Source of the DNA: Adiantum capillus-veneris
Lineage: Eukaryota > Streptophyta > Polypodiopsida > Polypodiales > Pteridaceae
Direction: 5' to 3'
Assembly: GCA_014529385.2 (NCBI GenBank)
Contig: CM043965.1
Location: forward strand, 14,760,912 to 14,824,911
DNA length: 64,000 nucleotides
The position numbers and the translations under genes were made by a program. Of the stretch, positions 20,144 to 32,432 are shown piece after piece. The notes beneath the pieces were generated by a model. The model worked only from the letters and a program-made list of their open reading frames with translations. It did no database searches and was not told the DNA's origin. Each line of letters opens with the position of its first letter. Positions within the stretch are counted from its first letter, which is position 1.

Positions 20144-22067
20144 ATGCAATTAGAAGATGTCTTTAGAAGGCATGTGCAATCCATTGCACCCCTATTGTAT
20201 CCATGCTCATTGATGAATCAAGTGTTGGAATTTGTTAGTGACATGTCTCTTAATTCTTTGCATCGAGTAGTTGCAAAATATTTGATGTATTTTCTATACA
20301 TGTTTAGTATTGTTCATGCTGTCATATATGCCCTTCTTGATGCAGTTGTGGCTATGGGTACAGATGCCACTGTTGAATCTGGCACAGATGCCATTGATGA
20401 TGCTACCACAGTTGATGCCTGCACAGATGCCATTGCTGATGCTACGGTAGTTGATGCCTGCACAAATGACATTGTGGATGCTATGGAAGTTGATGCTAGC
20501 ACAGATGCTGCTGCTGATGGCAATGTTAATGATGGCGGAACAGAAAGTATTGTTAATGCTGTCATAGATGCCCTTCTTGATGCAGTTGTGGCTATGGGTA
20601 CAGATGCCACTGTTGAGGATATCAGAGGCATGGGTGAGGAGGTCCTCATTGAGAGAGAAGTTGGAACACGTGAGGCAGTGGGTGCAAGTGATGTCACAGC
20701 CCAAGCCGAGGTGGTTTGTCCAAGTGATGCAGCTGATGACATTGTTGATGTAGAGGAGGCAAAGGGTACAAATGCCGCTGTTGAATATATGGGAGGCTTG
20801 GGTGAGGAGGACCTCACTAAGAGAGTACTTGGAATAGGCTCAGCAGTGGGTAATAGGGATGTCGCGGCTTCTGCCAACACAGCTGAGGCAGGTGACATAG
20901 CAGTTCAATCGGGAGAGGCAATGGGAGAAGTTGTCGTGGCTGCTATGGACATGAAAGAGGCAAATACACATAATACAACTGAGGCATGTATAGAGCAAAA
21001 CAATGAGGCAGGGAAAGGCACGGAGGTGCCCACTGACAGAGCAGCTCAATCAGGAGAGGCAATGGGAGAACATTTCATGGCTGCTGTGGACACGAAAGAG
21101 GCAGTTACACATGATACAACTGAGTCTTGTACAGATCCCACTGTTGGGAATACCAAAGGTAAAAGTCCAGAGGTCCCTATGGGTCGAGCGGCTGCTACAG
21201 ATACAAATGAGGCAGGTACAAAGAATTGATAAAGAGGCCAAAAATGGACATGAATATGAGAGGCAAGAGAGGCCAGAGTGTCTTGTGGTAATGCCAGTAC
21301 AGATTGTTGCACTACCTCCTGCGTCTTGTGAGGACAAGAAGAGAAGGGACAATTTATGCATCATACTGGATGTGAATGGGCTTCTCATAAGGAGGTATAA
21401 GGTCTCCTTCTACAAAGGAATAGCGAGAAGCAGTACTCCTGATTGGGCAAGATCAAGGTATCAGGTAGCCATTGGGCCAAATGCTACAGGAAATATGCAA
21501 TTTGAATATATGGTTAGACCCAATGCATCAATCTTTTTGCATGCACTGCTGCAAAGAGCACAAGTTGAACTATGGAGATGCATGACCCAGGATAATCTAG
21601 CACTTTCTTTGAGTGCATGCTTTCCTAGGTTGAACAAACAATTTTTCCTCGATATTATTGGTCAAGAGGGGTGTAGAGAGGTGAGCTTCAAGCTAAATGA
21701 AGTTCCTGGGATCCCTCCATCTAGAGATAACGCAAAGCCCATATTTTTCAAGTGTTTGAAAGACTTTTGGAAGCACTATCCTAAGTTCAACTCTGATAAT
21801 ACACTGGTGGTGGATGACACACTCTACAAGTGTCTGCTCAACCCTCCCGGGACTTGGGTCTGTCCTGCTTCATTTGAACCAGCAGAGATTTGTCAGTCGC
21901 CAATTTACCTGGTTAGCACATGTTTCCCTTGGTTAGTCAAGTGGACAGTCTCACCCAGCCCTAATGCTTATGCAAAGATGAACCGGTTTGAAAATCCTTC
22001 GGACATAGTGTCTGCTCGTGTCATCAACCACTATAGAAGTCAACGAGAAGTATGCAGGAACGGTTGA
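20144..22067 (+). CDS. FCP1/NIF-like HAD phosphatase-fold protein with acidic repeat N-terminus
   Basis: Two coding blocks. Block 1 (ATG at 20144 to about 21215) is acidic and repetitive: VIYALLDAVVAMGTDATVE recurs about 80 residues later as VIDALLDAVVAMGTDATVE, and DACTDAIADAT-type units repeat between. Block 2 (about 21298-22067) is in another frame; an 82-base GT-AG intron at 21216-21297 would join them in phase, though a single indel would too. Block 2 has the HAD/FCP1 layout: motif I ILDVNGLL (D-V-N-G where active enzymes have D-x-D-G), ELWRCM at motif II, KPIFFK with the motif III lysine, and VVDDTLYK at motif IV, followed by NPPGTW. FCP1-type enzymes dephosphorylate serines of RNA polymerase II tails and other proteins. 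Loss of the second motif I aspartate suggests weak or no catalysis. A shorter relative lies at 63199-63960. Confidence 0.6.
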
Positions 22068-22200
22068 TTGTGATTATGGAATCATGTATACAGCATTTTG
22101 TGCACTGAATGTACTTGCAATTACTATACAAAAAACTGACCTGTTCAAAGTTCTCTGAACTTAATGATTGAATGATGTAATTTTATTTTGGTGATATGAT

Positions 22201-22811
22201 GTTGTCATACTCTGATAGAGTCCTGCTACATGGCACACATAATAGCATAGGCAGGACCATCGGGCTATTATTACACATAGTTATGCTATATAGCACTCAT
22301 ACTGCAAGAAATACTATGACATAATAGCATAGATAGGGAGATTGGCCTCTTATTACACACACTTATGCTATATGGCACACATAGTGCTCTCAATATGTAA
22401 TATAGCTCTTTCACATACCACACATCATATCATAGACAAGAACATTGTGCTATGTGATACACACACTTTTACTGTATAGCACACATGTTGCTATCTTACT
22501 ACAATAGAGTCCTTTTACATGGCACACTTATAGCATAGACAGGGACATTGGGCTACACTTGTGCAATATAGCACACATAATAGCCTAGGTAGAGACAATG
22601 GACTATCTTGACACATTACTTGGCTACATATCACATATAGTAGCATGTACACAACTCCATAACACCCAATGGGTAGCTGTTCATAAGAGTGAGATGTTTC
22701 ACTAATTGAGAGTTATTCATTGTAAGAATGAGACATGTTTACTTGCGATTCATCAAGAAAGTGAATGGGATGCTCTTGATAATGTTTTCTTCCCAATCGT
22801 TTTCGACAAAT
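22201..22811 (+). repeat. Direct duplicate of 25387-26002 (palindromic array plus exon edge)
   Basis: From GTTGTCATACTCTGATAGAG through the array of TGCTATATAGCAC units to CCAATCGTTTTCGACAAATA the two segments match base for base with few differences. The 25387-26002 copy includes the end of the first coding block of the transposase-like gene, so this copy carries an extra piece of that exon downstream of the gene. Confidence 0.85.
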
Positions 22812-22833
22812 ATCTTGGCTAACTTTTTTCAAG

Positions 22834-22945
22834 GTGCAACATGTTCACAATAGTAACCTCATTATCTGAAATGTGTGTGATTCTATGCTATGTGCTCTAT
22901 GTGGTTGTGTGCTATGTGATACATAGCACAATGGACATGTGTAAG
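22834..22945 (+). repeat. Duplicate of 19470-19585
   Basis: GTGCAACATGTTCACAATAG and the next 95 bases repeat with few changes, ending GGACATGTGTAA. This shows that the two palindromic arrays share an origin. Confidence 0.8.
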
Positions 22946-23003
22946 GAGCAACTGAATGGTGAAGGCTATATAGAACATAATATAAGCCTGTTACTAATAG
23001 GTA

Positions 23004-24879
23004 TCATGCTGCTTCATAGGGCATGTCACTGTAAATGGTTTCATGTAGTTCCAGAGATAAATAATATGTCTTTGAGGTAGCATCTCCCAAAGGTATGTCA
23101 AACTTGATTGCCCGAACAAGGTGAGAGTACATGTTAGTAACTCCCCTATCATCAAGTAGAGTGTAGTGATTTGGGTCCCCCTCTTGCTGTTGATAATAAC
23201 ACCCTGTGACAACATAAGTGTTTTTATTACATTTGTTTTTCCACTTATCTCTTAAGATGCAATCTGTCATCCATTTTCTCTTTGTACATCTCAAAAGAAA
23301 CAACTCTACACCTTCTGCATTGCTAGCGTCTGCATTGACTGCAAAGTTATCACCTTCAATGAGATACTCACTCAGCATATCCTGGGATCCCCCAAACATT
23401 GCAGCTTCATCTTCTAGTACCTCAGTCTCTTGTGGTACCTCAGAGAGTGGTTTCAATGCCTTATGTGTCCACTTGCCTGCATATGATTTGTTGGAACAAG
23501 TCCTCCAATGGCCCTTCATGAAAGCATCACAAAAACAAGAAAGCCGCCTGGTCATTAGTTGAGTAGGATCATGACGACAAAAGCCTGAAATGCAATGGAG
23601 TGATCGAGATCTTGGTACTCTCTCACAACCCCATAGATTAGACCTGTCCACTTCTGTCTCTTTTACTAGCCAAAATTTCATGTTTATAGTAGGACCTGCT
23701 TTAGTGGATGGTGCATAAGAGCTACATGCAGCATTGGACATTGTTCTTGTAAAAAATGCAACCACGTCTGCAACTTGCCTAAGAAAAAATCTATTACTCT
23801 TGAGTCGTTCATGTGTAAGGGCTCTCTGGCTCTCTTTATCACAGTGCCAGCGCCATCATGCTCCCCCTTGCCATGGCCATAGCAAAAAAAAAAACCATGT
23901 CATCTCTGTACCTGTTAGTTGGTAATATCTAGCAACAAAGTAAAATGGCCTTGCAGCCTTGAATTGCGAGGCTGCACCATCTGACCACACCCAGTGCTTC
24001 TTGAAATTCAACCCCTGGTCTTTAATTAGCCATTGATCACAAAGAAGAAAACAATGCTGGACAAATAGCGTATCATGTTGCCTATCATCGGAGATGTAGA
24101 AATGCATATGCTTGATAATATTGTCATCTTCGTTGTCACGCATGTACGTTATGTGAACAAGGATGGTGCATTGATATGTATACCAATGCATGGATTGTAC
24201 TTCATTTTGCTCTTTGAACAAGTAATTTTCAGCAAAGTCTACTACAGATATAATGGTATCTGAAGGAAACACCTTCAAACATTCTCTGTATTGATGTGCC
24301 TGCCATTTGTAAGTGAAATTGTGCTCGATGAAGATTTTGATGTCGTTTTTGATCCTCCCTGTCAGCTCACTTAAAGCCACTTGTTTGAGTGACAACATCT
24401 TTCTCTTACTTAGACCATGCTTAGTTTGAACTTTAATGTCCTCGAAGACTTGCAGTGGAACTGTCTTTGTCATCTCTGCATGTTCTCGTGGACAAAGGCT
24501 GAGCTTTTCCACACCACAGTTTTTGCATTGGCCCATCAAGCATGTGTGTTTATGGAACATATCCCCCTCAGCCTTTGTACATACGCATGATTCCCACAAC
24601 TTAGTGATCCCTGAAAACGAGTGCTCAACAGCAAGACATTCTGCATTCACCCCATCTGATTTGCAAACATTGCATTTACATGTACATGACCTCCCATGAA
24701 AACCAAAAGCAGATGAGCGCATAACATTAAATACATCTTTGACATACATCAGTCGTATATGATAAACACAATAGCAAGTATTTCGATCTTTCAACTTTCA
24801 CACGAACCAAGGCTTCAACTTCTCAAAGGACCTTTGCCCAATTGTCACATGTGGGTGGCTATCTTTAAACTTCAAGAAA
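23004..24879 (-). pseudogene. DDE transposase-like protein, catalytic and C-terminal part
   Basis: The block opens after a plausible acceptor (TTTCAAGCAG at about 24890) with KFKDSHPHVTIGQRSFEKLK, a TGA, then RNTCYCVYHIRL and cysteine pairs (CTCKCNVC, CVCTKAEG, CLMGQCKNCG) suggesting a zinc fold. The core has D in VVDFAENYLFKEQNEVQSMH, HMHFYISDD, D in WVWSDGAASQFK and, after a frame change in an 11-T run at about 23880, YGHGKGEHDGAGTVIKRA. These blocks, in this order, mark a widespread eukaryotic family of transposase-like proteins with an RNase H-type core; I do not assign a named superfamily. After the frame change it stays open to 23004. The homopolymer position of the shift means that it could be a sequencing error; the TGA and other stops argue for real decay. 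Confidence 0.6.
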
Positions 24880-25901
24880 TACTATGTCTGCTTGAAAAAA
24901 AAATGCATTAGAATTATATTTTGCTATATATCACGCATAATAGCATAGCTACAAATGCATTGGTATAAATACATATAGCTATGCTACATAGCACAGATAA
25001 TAGCATAGATAGATAACTCACCTTTCATTACATGCTCAATTTTGCTATATAACACATAATAGCATAGATAGGGAATTTTAGTTGTTATTACACACACATC
25101 ACACACGTCTGCTATATAGCACACATAGTGCTCTCGTATTATAACACGGTTCTTCTACATAACACACAAAAGAGCATAGACAAGGATATTGTGCTATTAT
25201 TACACATATCGCACTCTACATAGCACACATAATAGCATAGACATGGATACCGTGCTACTATTACACTAACATCTGCTATGTAGCACACATAGTGCTCTCA
25301 CAATATTATATAATATGATAGCACACATAATACCATAGATAGGTATATTGTGCTATTATACACACATGTCTGCTATATAGAAGACATGATGTTGTCATAC
25401 TCTGATAGAGTCCTGCTACATGACACACATAATAGCATAGACAAGACCATCATGCTATTATTACACATAGTTATGCTATATAGCACTCATACTGCAAGAA
25501 ATACTATGACATAATAGCATAGATAGGGACATTGGCCTCTTATTACACACACTAACGCTATATGGCACACATAGTGCTCTCAATATGTAATATAGCTCTT
25601 TTGCATACCACACATCATATCATAGACAAGAACATTGTGCTATTCTTACACACACTTTTACTGTATAGCACACATGTTGCTATCTTACTACAATAGAGTC
25701 CTTTTACATGGCACACTTATAGCATAGATAGGGACATTGGGCTACACTTGTGCAATATAGCACACATAATAGCCTAGGTAGAGACAATGGACTATCTTGA
25801 CACATTACTTGGCTACATATCACATATAGTAGCATGTACACAACTCCATAACACCCAATGGGTAGCTGTTCATAAGAGTGATATGTTTCACTAATTGAGA
25901 G
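24880..25901 (-). repeat. Palindromic repeat array inside the transposase-like gene (probable intron)
   Basis: About a dozen units of 70-80 bp with the frame ATAGCACACATAATAGCATA, GACANGGATATTGTGCTATT and TATTACACACAT(N)CTGCTA. It separates two coding blocks of one gene in the same orientation, with an acceptor-like TTTTTTCAAGCAG at its minus-strand 3' end, so it behaves as an intron grown by repeat expansion. Segment 25387-25901 is duplicated at 22201 onward. Confidence 0.7.
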
Positions 25902-26976
25902 TTATTCATTGTAAGAATGAGACATGTTTACTTGAGATTCATCAAGTAAGTGTATGGGATGCTCTTGATAATGTGTTCTGCCCAATCGTTTTCGACAAAT
26001 ATCTTTCTTGTTTGGAGACACCCTAATGTGCTCTATCCAAAATGTAATAATTGTCTGCTTCAATTCCTCCGATAAGGACCCAACATTTCCAGACTTCCTT
26101 TTGCATAAGTCGAACCTCAACGTACTTGACATAGGATCGTTGTCAAGTCTACCCAAAGCTGAATATAAATTCCTTGGATGAACATTTAATAGCTATGCCA
26201 CTTTATGTAGAGTAACACCTCTACCTTGGCTCCCATTATCATGCAGTAATCCATTCACCAGCATGCTGAATGTGCTTCGTTTTAAAAACATCTCGTCAGC
26301 TGATTTTGGAATCTTTAATTCCTGTAAGGAGACCTTTAGTGCAGAAATAAGGCCATTTGAAGGAAGATACAAATCTTCACAGAATGGCAAGATTCTATCA
26401 TCATTGAAAACACCTTGAAGAATTGCATTCTTATCTTCTTTACCGTAACTATGCAACTGTCTCACAATGTGCTGAACAATATTCTGAATAGTATGTTGCT
26501 TCTTGTCTTCCTTTGTGTGTACATCAACGTCCTCCCTATGACAATCTTTCGCTCCAATGTTGATGCTTGGCTGTACTTGCTTTCTTGCATGACATCGCTT
26601 TCTGTACTCACGTTTAGCCTTTGCTTCATACTTCCTCACTACAATAATTTCATCCTCATTTAGACAAGCCTTTCTCTTGGAGTGCACCTACGTATGAACT
26701 ATATCTATTCCATGTGCCTCATCATAAAATCCTTCGTCCACCATCCTGGAACAGTTTGCAGTAGTTTGAAATGAATGAAGTCGTACAAAACTTCCTGATT
26801 GTAATAGTGAACTGAAATCCATTTGTGCTGCATTGTTGAGTTCAAGAAGCTCCATTGCTGCTTGTGAGGAGGTATGAGCTGGAACCGGTGAGAGGAAAAG
26901 AGTCTCCATCATCCATATTCTGAATAGGAGAGTAGGAGAGAGAGACAGAGAGAGATGGAGATGGGCATTGGAGGCC

Positions 26977-26978
<2 letters not shown>
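25902..26978 (-). pseudogene. DDE transposase-like protein, N-terminal part with HTH
   Basis: A single frame from the ATG at 26978 (MASNAHLHLSLSLSPTLL) to 25902, broken only by TAG at 26688-26690 and TAG at 26193-26195. It has a basic block (YEAKAKREYRKRCHARKQ), a helical region (TIQNIVQHIVRQLHSYGKED) and a helix-turn-helix-like stretch spanning the second stop (GVTLHKVA, then LLNVHPRNLYSALGRL). A conserved-looking segment FWIEHIRVSPNKKDICRKR closes the block. Both stops could come from CAG codons by C-to-T change. The block sits directly downstream of a (GA)n tract on the opposite strand. Confidence 0.55.

Positions 26979-26980
<2 letters not shown>

Positions 26981-27026
<46 letters not shown>
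26981..27026 (+). repeat. (GA)n microsatellite
   Basis: About 44 bases of GA directly 5' of the transposase-like ATG. Confidence 0.95.
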
Positions 27027-27031
<5 letters not shown>

Positions 27032-27175
27032 GTCCACGCGTGCTAACCGCTCCATGTCTTTCAATCCGAGTAGTGGAGTCATGAAGTCAGTTATCTTACC
27101 TATATTCTTTTACCAGTATTCTTTTAAAAATTATTGACTTAAAAAGCCCAGCTATGGTGCCACTGCCATAGCATC

Positions 27176-27203
27176 ATACTTGGTGTCCATGGACACCAAG
27201 TAT
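27176..27203. repeat. Perfect 28-bp palindrome
   Basis: The sequence centred on CCATGG, with arms ATACTTGGTGTCCA, equals its own reverse complement. Four bases further on lies the motif TTCTATGCTTTCACCCATCC, related to the terminal motif of the 14566-14846 element, so this is probably a fused or rearranged transposon end. Confidence 0.85.
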
Positions 27204-27316
27204 TTAGACACCATTCTATGCTTTCACCCATCCACACTCGCAGCCGGCCCCTTGGGCTTGGTCCTTGACCATCGGGCTATGCCCTTGGCATGACAAAGAA
27301 TAAACAGGAACAAGAG

Positions 27317-28674
<1,358 letters not shown>

Positions 28675-28759
28675 AAGAGAGAAAGAGAAAGAACATGCAT
28701 CACATGCGAGACCTTAGAAGCCTGCTTTCCCCCTCCTCCATAGCTGCCCTCTCCCCTGA

Positions 28760-28916
28760 GCTCTGATACCAATGCGAGACTGAGGGGAGTGGAGCATGCC
28801 ACTTACCACCCAACCTTGCCCTATATAGGCCTTGCCTTGCTAAATATAGGGACCCCCTATACTTCATGTTCACCTTGGCCCTTGGCTTGCTGCCTAGTCT
28901 TACCCTTGGTATGACA
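28760..28916 (-). mobile_element. Short LTR-like fragment with Met-type primer site
   Basis: On the minus strand TGGTATCAGAGC (28771-28760) is a perfect initiator-Met primer site, preceded one base away by …GTCTCGCA, an LTR-like CA end. The plus-strand start TGCGAGAC and an end …GGTATGACA near 28916 would bound a short LTR of about 144 bp, TRIM-sized, with a TATATAGG box on the minus strand. Only one copy is seen here, so the far boundary is uncertain. Confidence 0.4.
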
Positions 28917-30532
28917 ACAAGAAAAATCTAGGTGCTAACACACATACCACAATGCATAGAACTTCCAAAAGAGATAGTTGGATAATGTTGAACCCTCGCA
29001 GTAGAAGTGAAAAACTACGGTAATAAAACCTGTCAATAACCAACTAAGCTTGGGCATGAAAGACCACAGATACACAAATGCTCGGGGGGTTCACAATCCA
29101 CCAGTACCCCCCTATATGAAGTGCGTTCATGGGGTATTAAGAAAACCCCTCTTTTAACATGTTTGAATGAATAAAATGACCCCTTATTTTAAGAAAATTT
29201 TTCAAAATTGAATATAAAAACCCCTTATCTTAATGTATGTCTTTTAAATTGCCTATAATTTTTACATTTTAAAACCCCTCCTTTCGAACTCACGTTATAC
29301 AGTAACATGATTACATACTGCACACCCCCCCCCCCCCCCCCCCCCCCCGGCCTGAGCACAAATGACGTGAGTAGCACCTGCCAACAACTAAGTAATAGAG
29401 TGGTGCCCACAAGTGGTATACATTAAATGTTGTGCATACAACTACACTCCAACTACACTAGCAAGTAGAAGTAACTGTCAGCTGCTACAAGGTGATGCAT
29501 TGGCTACTCTAAGCAAGCTTCATAGGTTGCCTATGCTTCCCATAATGCCTACAAAATTCACAGGGTGGCACTAGAAGCATGTATGTCAAGCTATGTACAC
29601 CGCTTAACTACCAATTTTGGGTGCATATGATGGTCCCAATCTGCTCCCAATAGCTCACAATGGCATTCTAGTGGCCCATGAATCTGCCCTCACTCTAGGG
29701 GTCGGGTGTGCAGTGAGGAAACTCTACACACATCTTCCTTCACCTTTGTGCACTTGTTGTGTTTAATGTGTGTGCTTCACTTGCAACGCCTCGTGGCTAG
29801 TTGACGCTACCTCTTGAGGTCTTCTTTTCGCCTCCCCAAGCTCTTCTCTACCTTGTCGAGTAGCTTGCATTACATAGTTGCTTTCGCTTGCTATAGACTT
29901 GAGTGTTGATGTTGATTCCATTCAATATTTCTGTTATTCAATGCCCGAGCTTCAACCAATTCCCTTTTCCCTAGTCTTTATGCGCATGGGATCGCTATCC
30001 ATAAACACCTCCAAAAAGTGCTTATGTTCTGTTAACAACAGCCGAAAGCCCCGAACTGTGTCGAATTTTATTTGTGCTTTAGAAACTCTTTGCGCTTCCT
30101 TCAATCAGATAGGGTGCAGTGATAAGGTCTTTTATGCTATGGTTCTCTTCACAGTCTGATACACTAGTGTTTTCTACCTGAAGAACAATAGAAGTCAGAA
30201 CTCCCTGCGTCTAAGGTGCTTGAACCTTATGCACCCGTCAAAGCTCGTGCACATGCGAAGCGGATGAAGATGATGTTGCCACGCTCCCCCTGCCTGTGAT
30301 CTACCACTTGCGAAGCATGTATGGAGCATTCGAGTGCATAGGTGCAGTGAAGAAGGTGAATCTACACATGATCTCTTAATGAGGCCATGTCCTCACCACT
30401 CATTATTATCTCTTTTACCAATGAGTAGGAGATAATGTTAGCGAGGTTAGTGAAGGGTGTCCATCCCATTGGCTTGAATCCTAACATCTAGACCCTCTTT
30501 TCCTTGCAATTTAAGGGTCAACAGCTTAGAGA
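28917..30532. other. No recognisable gene; poly-C tract at 29325-29348
   Basis: Only short ORFs. A 24-base C run lies at 29325-29348. The 93-codon frame at 29878-30159 has no family features. Confidence 0.5.
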
Positions 30533-30574
30533 CACTACAAGAGGTTGTGTGCTCTTGTGATGCTGTTAGCGACG

Positions 30575-30752
30575 GAAATACACTGGGTTTTTATAACCCC
30601 CGGCGTCGCTAAAACCGTCGCTACGAGAGCGTCGCTATATGCGTCGCTATAAGCGTCGCTAAATAGAGACGCTCATAGCGACGTTTACACAGAAGACTAT
30701 AGCGACGCTCATAGAGACGCTACCGAGCCATAAATAGCGACGGTTATAGCAA
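30575..30752. repeat. Subterminal repeats of the CACTA element, left
   Basis: About ten copies of GCGTCGCTA or TAGCGACG in both orientations. In CACTA elements such short subterminal motifs are the transposase-binding sites. Confidence 0.8.
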
Positions 30753-31843
30753 TGCCCGAGAGAATTTTTTTTTGGTGACAGGGCATTGAATGCCCTGCCA
30801 CCCATCAACAATATTGTACTTGATTCACTTTTTTAAAAAAGTGCAAGGGTAGATAATAGACCCAAAATAGTCACCCACAAGACGCATTGTTTGCAAAATT
30901 GACAATTGTACACATCATAGGCAAAATGAATTGATTGGCAAATGTAATAATGACAATTGTACAACATCATAGGCATAAAGAATTGATTGGCAAAAGGAAC
31001 TGCGGTGACAAATGTAATAATATACATGGTTCAAAAAGACGTATAAAATCCGTCTCATGATACATAAGCTATGAGAAACCCTAAACTAATGCTATCTAGC
31101 TACGGCTAAACTGACGTCGTCTAGTCAGACGTCTCATCGCGTCCAAGCGGCGTATCTGTCGGATTCTGCAAAAAAAGACAATAAGACAGCTTTCAGTAAA
31201 TATAAACATATAACGATATTTATAAAACAATACAAAAAATAGAAAAGATTAAACCCTAATACTAACCATGCCGCCGCGAGAACTGAGAATGTCCATCAGG
31301 GCGTTTAAGCCCTTCCTGCCTGCGTACTCGCGCTCGTACGGTGTGGGATCACGTCCTGTCATCGACCACTGTCAAAACATACAAAGATTTCATTATGTTA
31401 GAATTAAAAAACTCATAAACCCTAAACTATCGAACATAAAGAGCAATGCGAAAACACTTACAAAATCGGCCTCAAATGATGCCCATCCACCGCTCCCCAA
31501 GTGGTGTGAGCTCCCTGCCTCTACTCGCGCTCTGGCTGCATCCTTTTGTTGCTTCCACTTGTCGGGATTCTCGCGCGCTGCTTTCTTCGCATTCTTCCAA
31601 TCTTCTTTGGCCAGCCAATCTGGCCTGTTCCACCCATTCTTGATTGCTTTTTGCACTTCGGAACGCTTGTGTTTGCAGTATTCGCGCATTCAAATCTTCA
31701 TCACGTCTTCATTGAAGCGCTGATCCCGTGTTGGAACGGGAAACTCATCATGAAGTATGCTGATGACTCTGTTTTTTAAATCACTTGGTACTTCACTCCA
31801 TTTGTTTAGTATGTAGTGTCTAAACAGCTGAGAGCAAAGACCA

Positions 31844-32070
31844 TGTTACCATATACATGTGGTAGTGATGTGTGTGAACACACTAGGACCGCCGGGGCAT
31901 TTTTTCCCTCTTTAGGAGGTTTTTTCCCCCGTGCATTGTATATACGCCCATCACTCTAGGGCTATCTATCTTTCCATTGCACACTAAGTAACACACTCTC
32001 TATTGTGTGCCTTGAGCTTCCTTCGTCTTCTCCAAGCTGTGTGTGTTTCTCTGCAACCCTAATTCCAACA
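31844..32070 (+). repeat. 5' LTR of copia element
   Basis: TG…CA ends; identical to the 3' LTR except for one C/T difference in the T/C run after AGGAGG. It has GTATATACG about 85 bases in, a possible TATA box. Confidence 0.97.
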
Positions 32071-32072
32071 AT

Positions 32073-32084
32073 TGGTATCAGAGC
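32073..32084 (+). promoter_or_regulatory. Primer-binding site, initiator tRNA-Met
   Basis: TGGTATCAGAGC two bases after the LTR end, exact match to the usual plant copia primer site. Confidence 0.95.
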
Positions 32085-32432
32085 AGGTCACGTCCTCCCG
32101 GGCTTAGTCGCCAGCTGCTCCAGCACACGCCTGCTCACTTTCTCCGATTTCAGTGAGCTTTGGCAAGCGTTCGCAGGTCGACAAATATTTTGGGAGCGCT
32201 CGAAGAGCTTGGTCTGCTCAGAATTTTGATTTGGGCTCATTTCGGCCTCCGTTTCCACTACGGGCAGTACTGCACAGGTTATTTCGTCATTTTGTGCAGA
32301 TTTTCTGTCAGTGCCGTTTTCTGCATAACAGGTGCCTTATAGTCTTCTACGGTTTGTGCTATATAGCACAAGTTGTTCCCGCTCCATTTCTCCTATTTTT
32401 GGGCAGTTTTCACATCAGGTGCAACATTTACC

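Noticed and set aside
20294-20898. Long minus-strand frames opposite the acidic repeat region
   Set aside because: Mirror frames of a low-stop repetitive sequence; the plus-strand frame leads into the FCP1 domain and is preferred.
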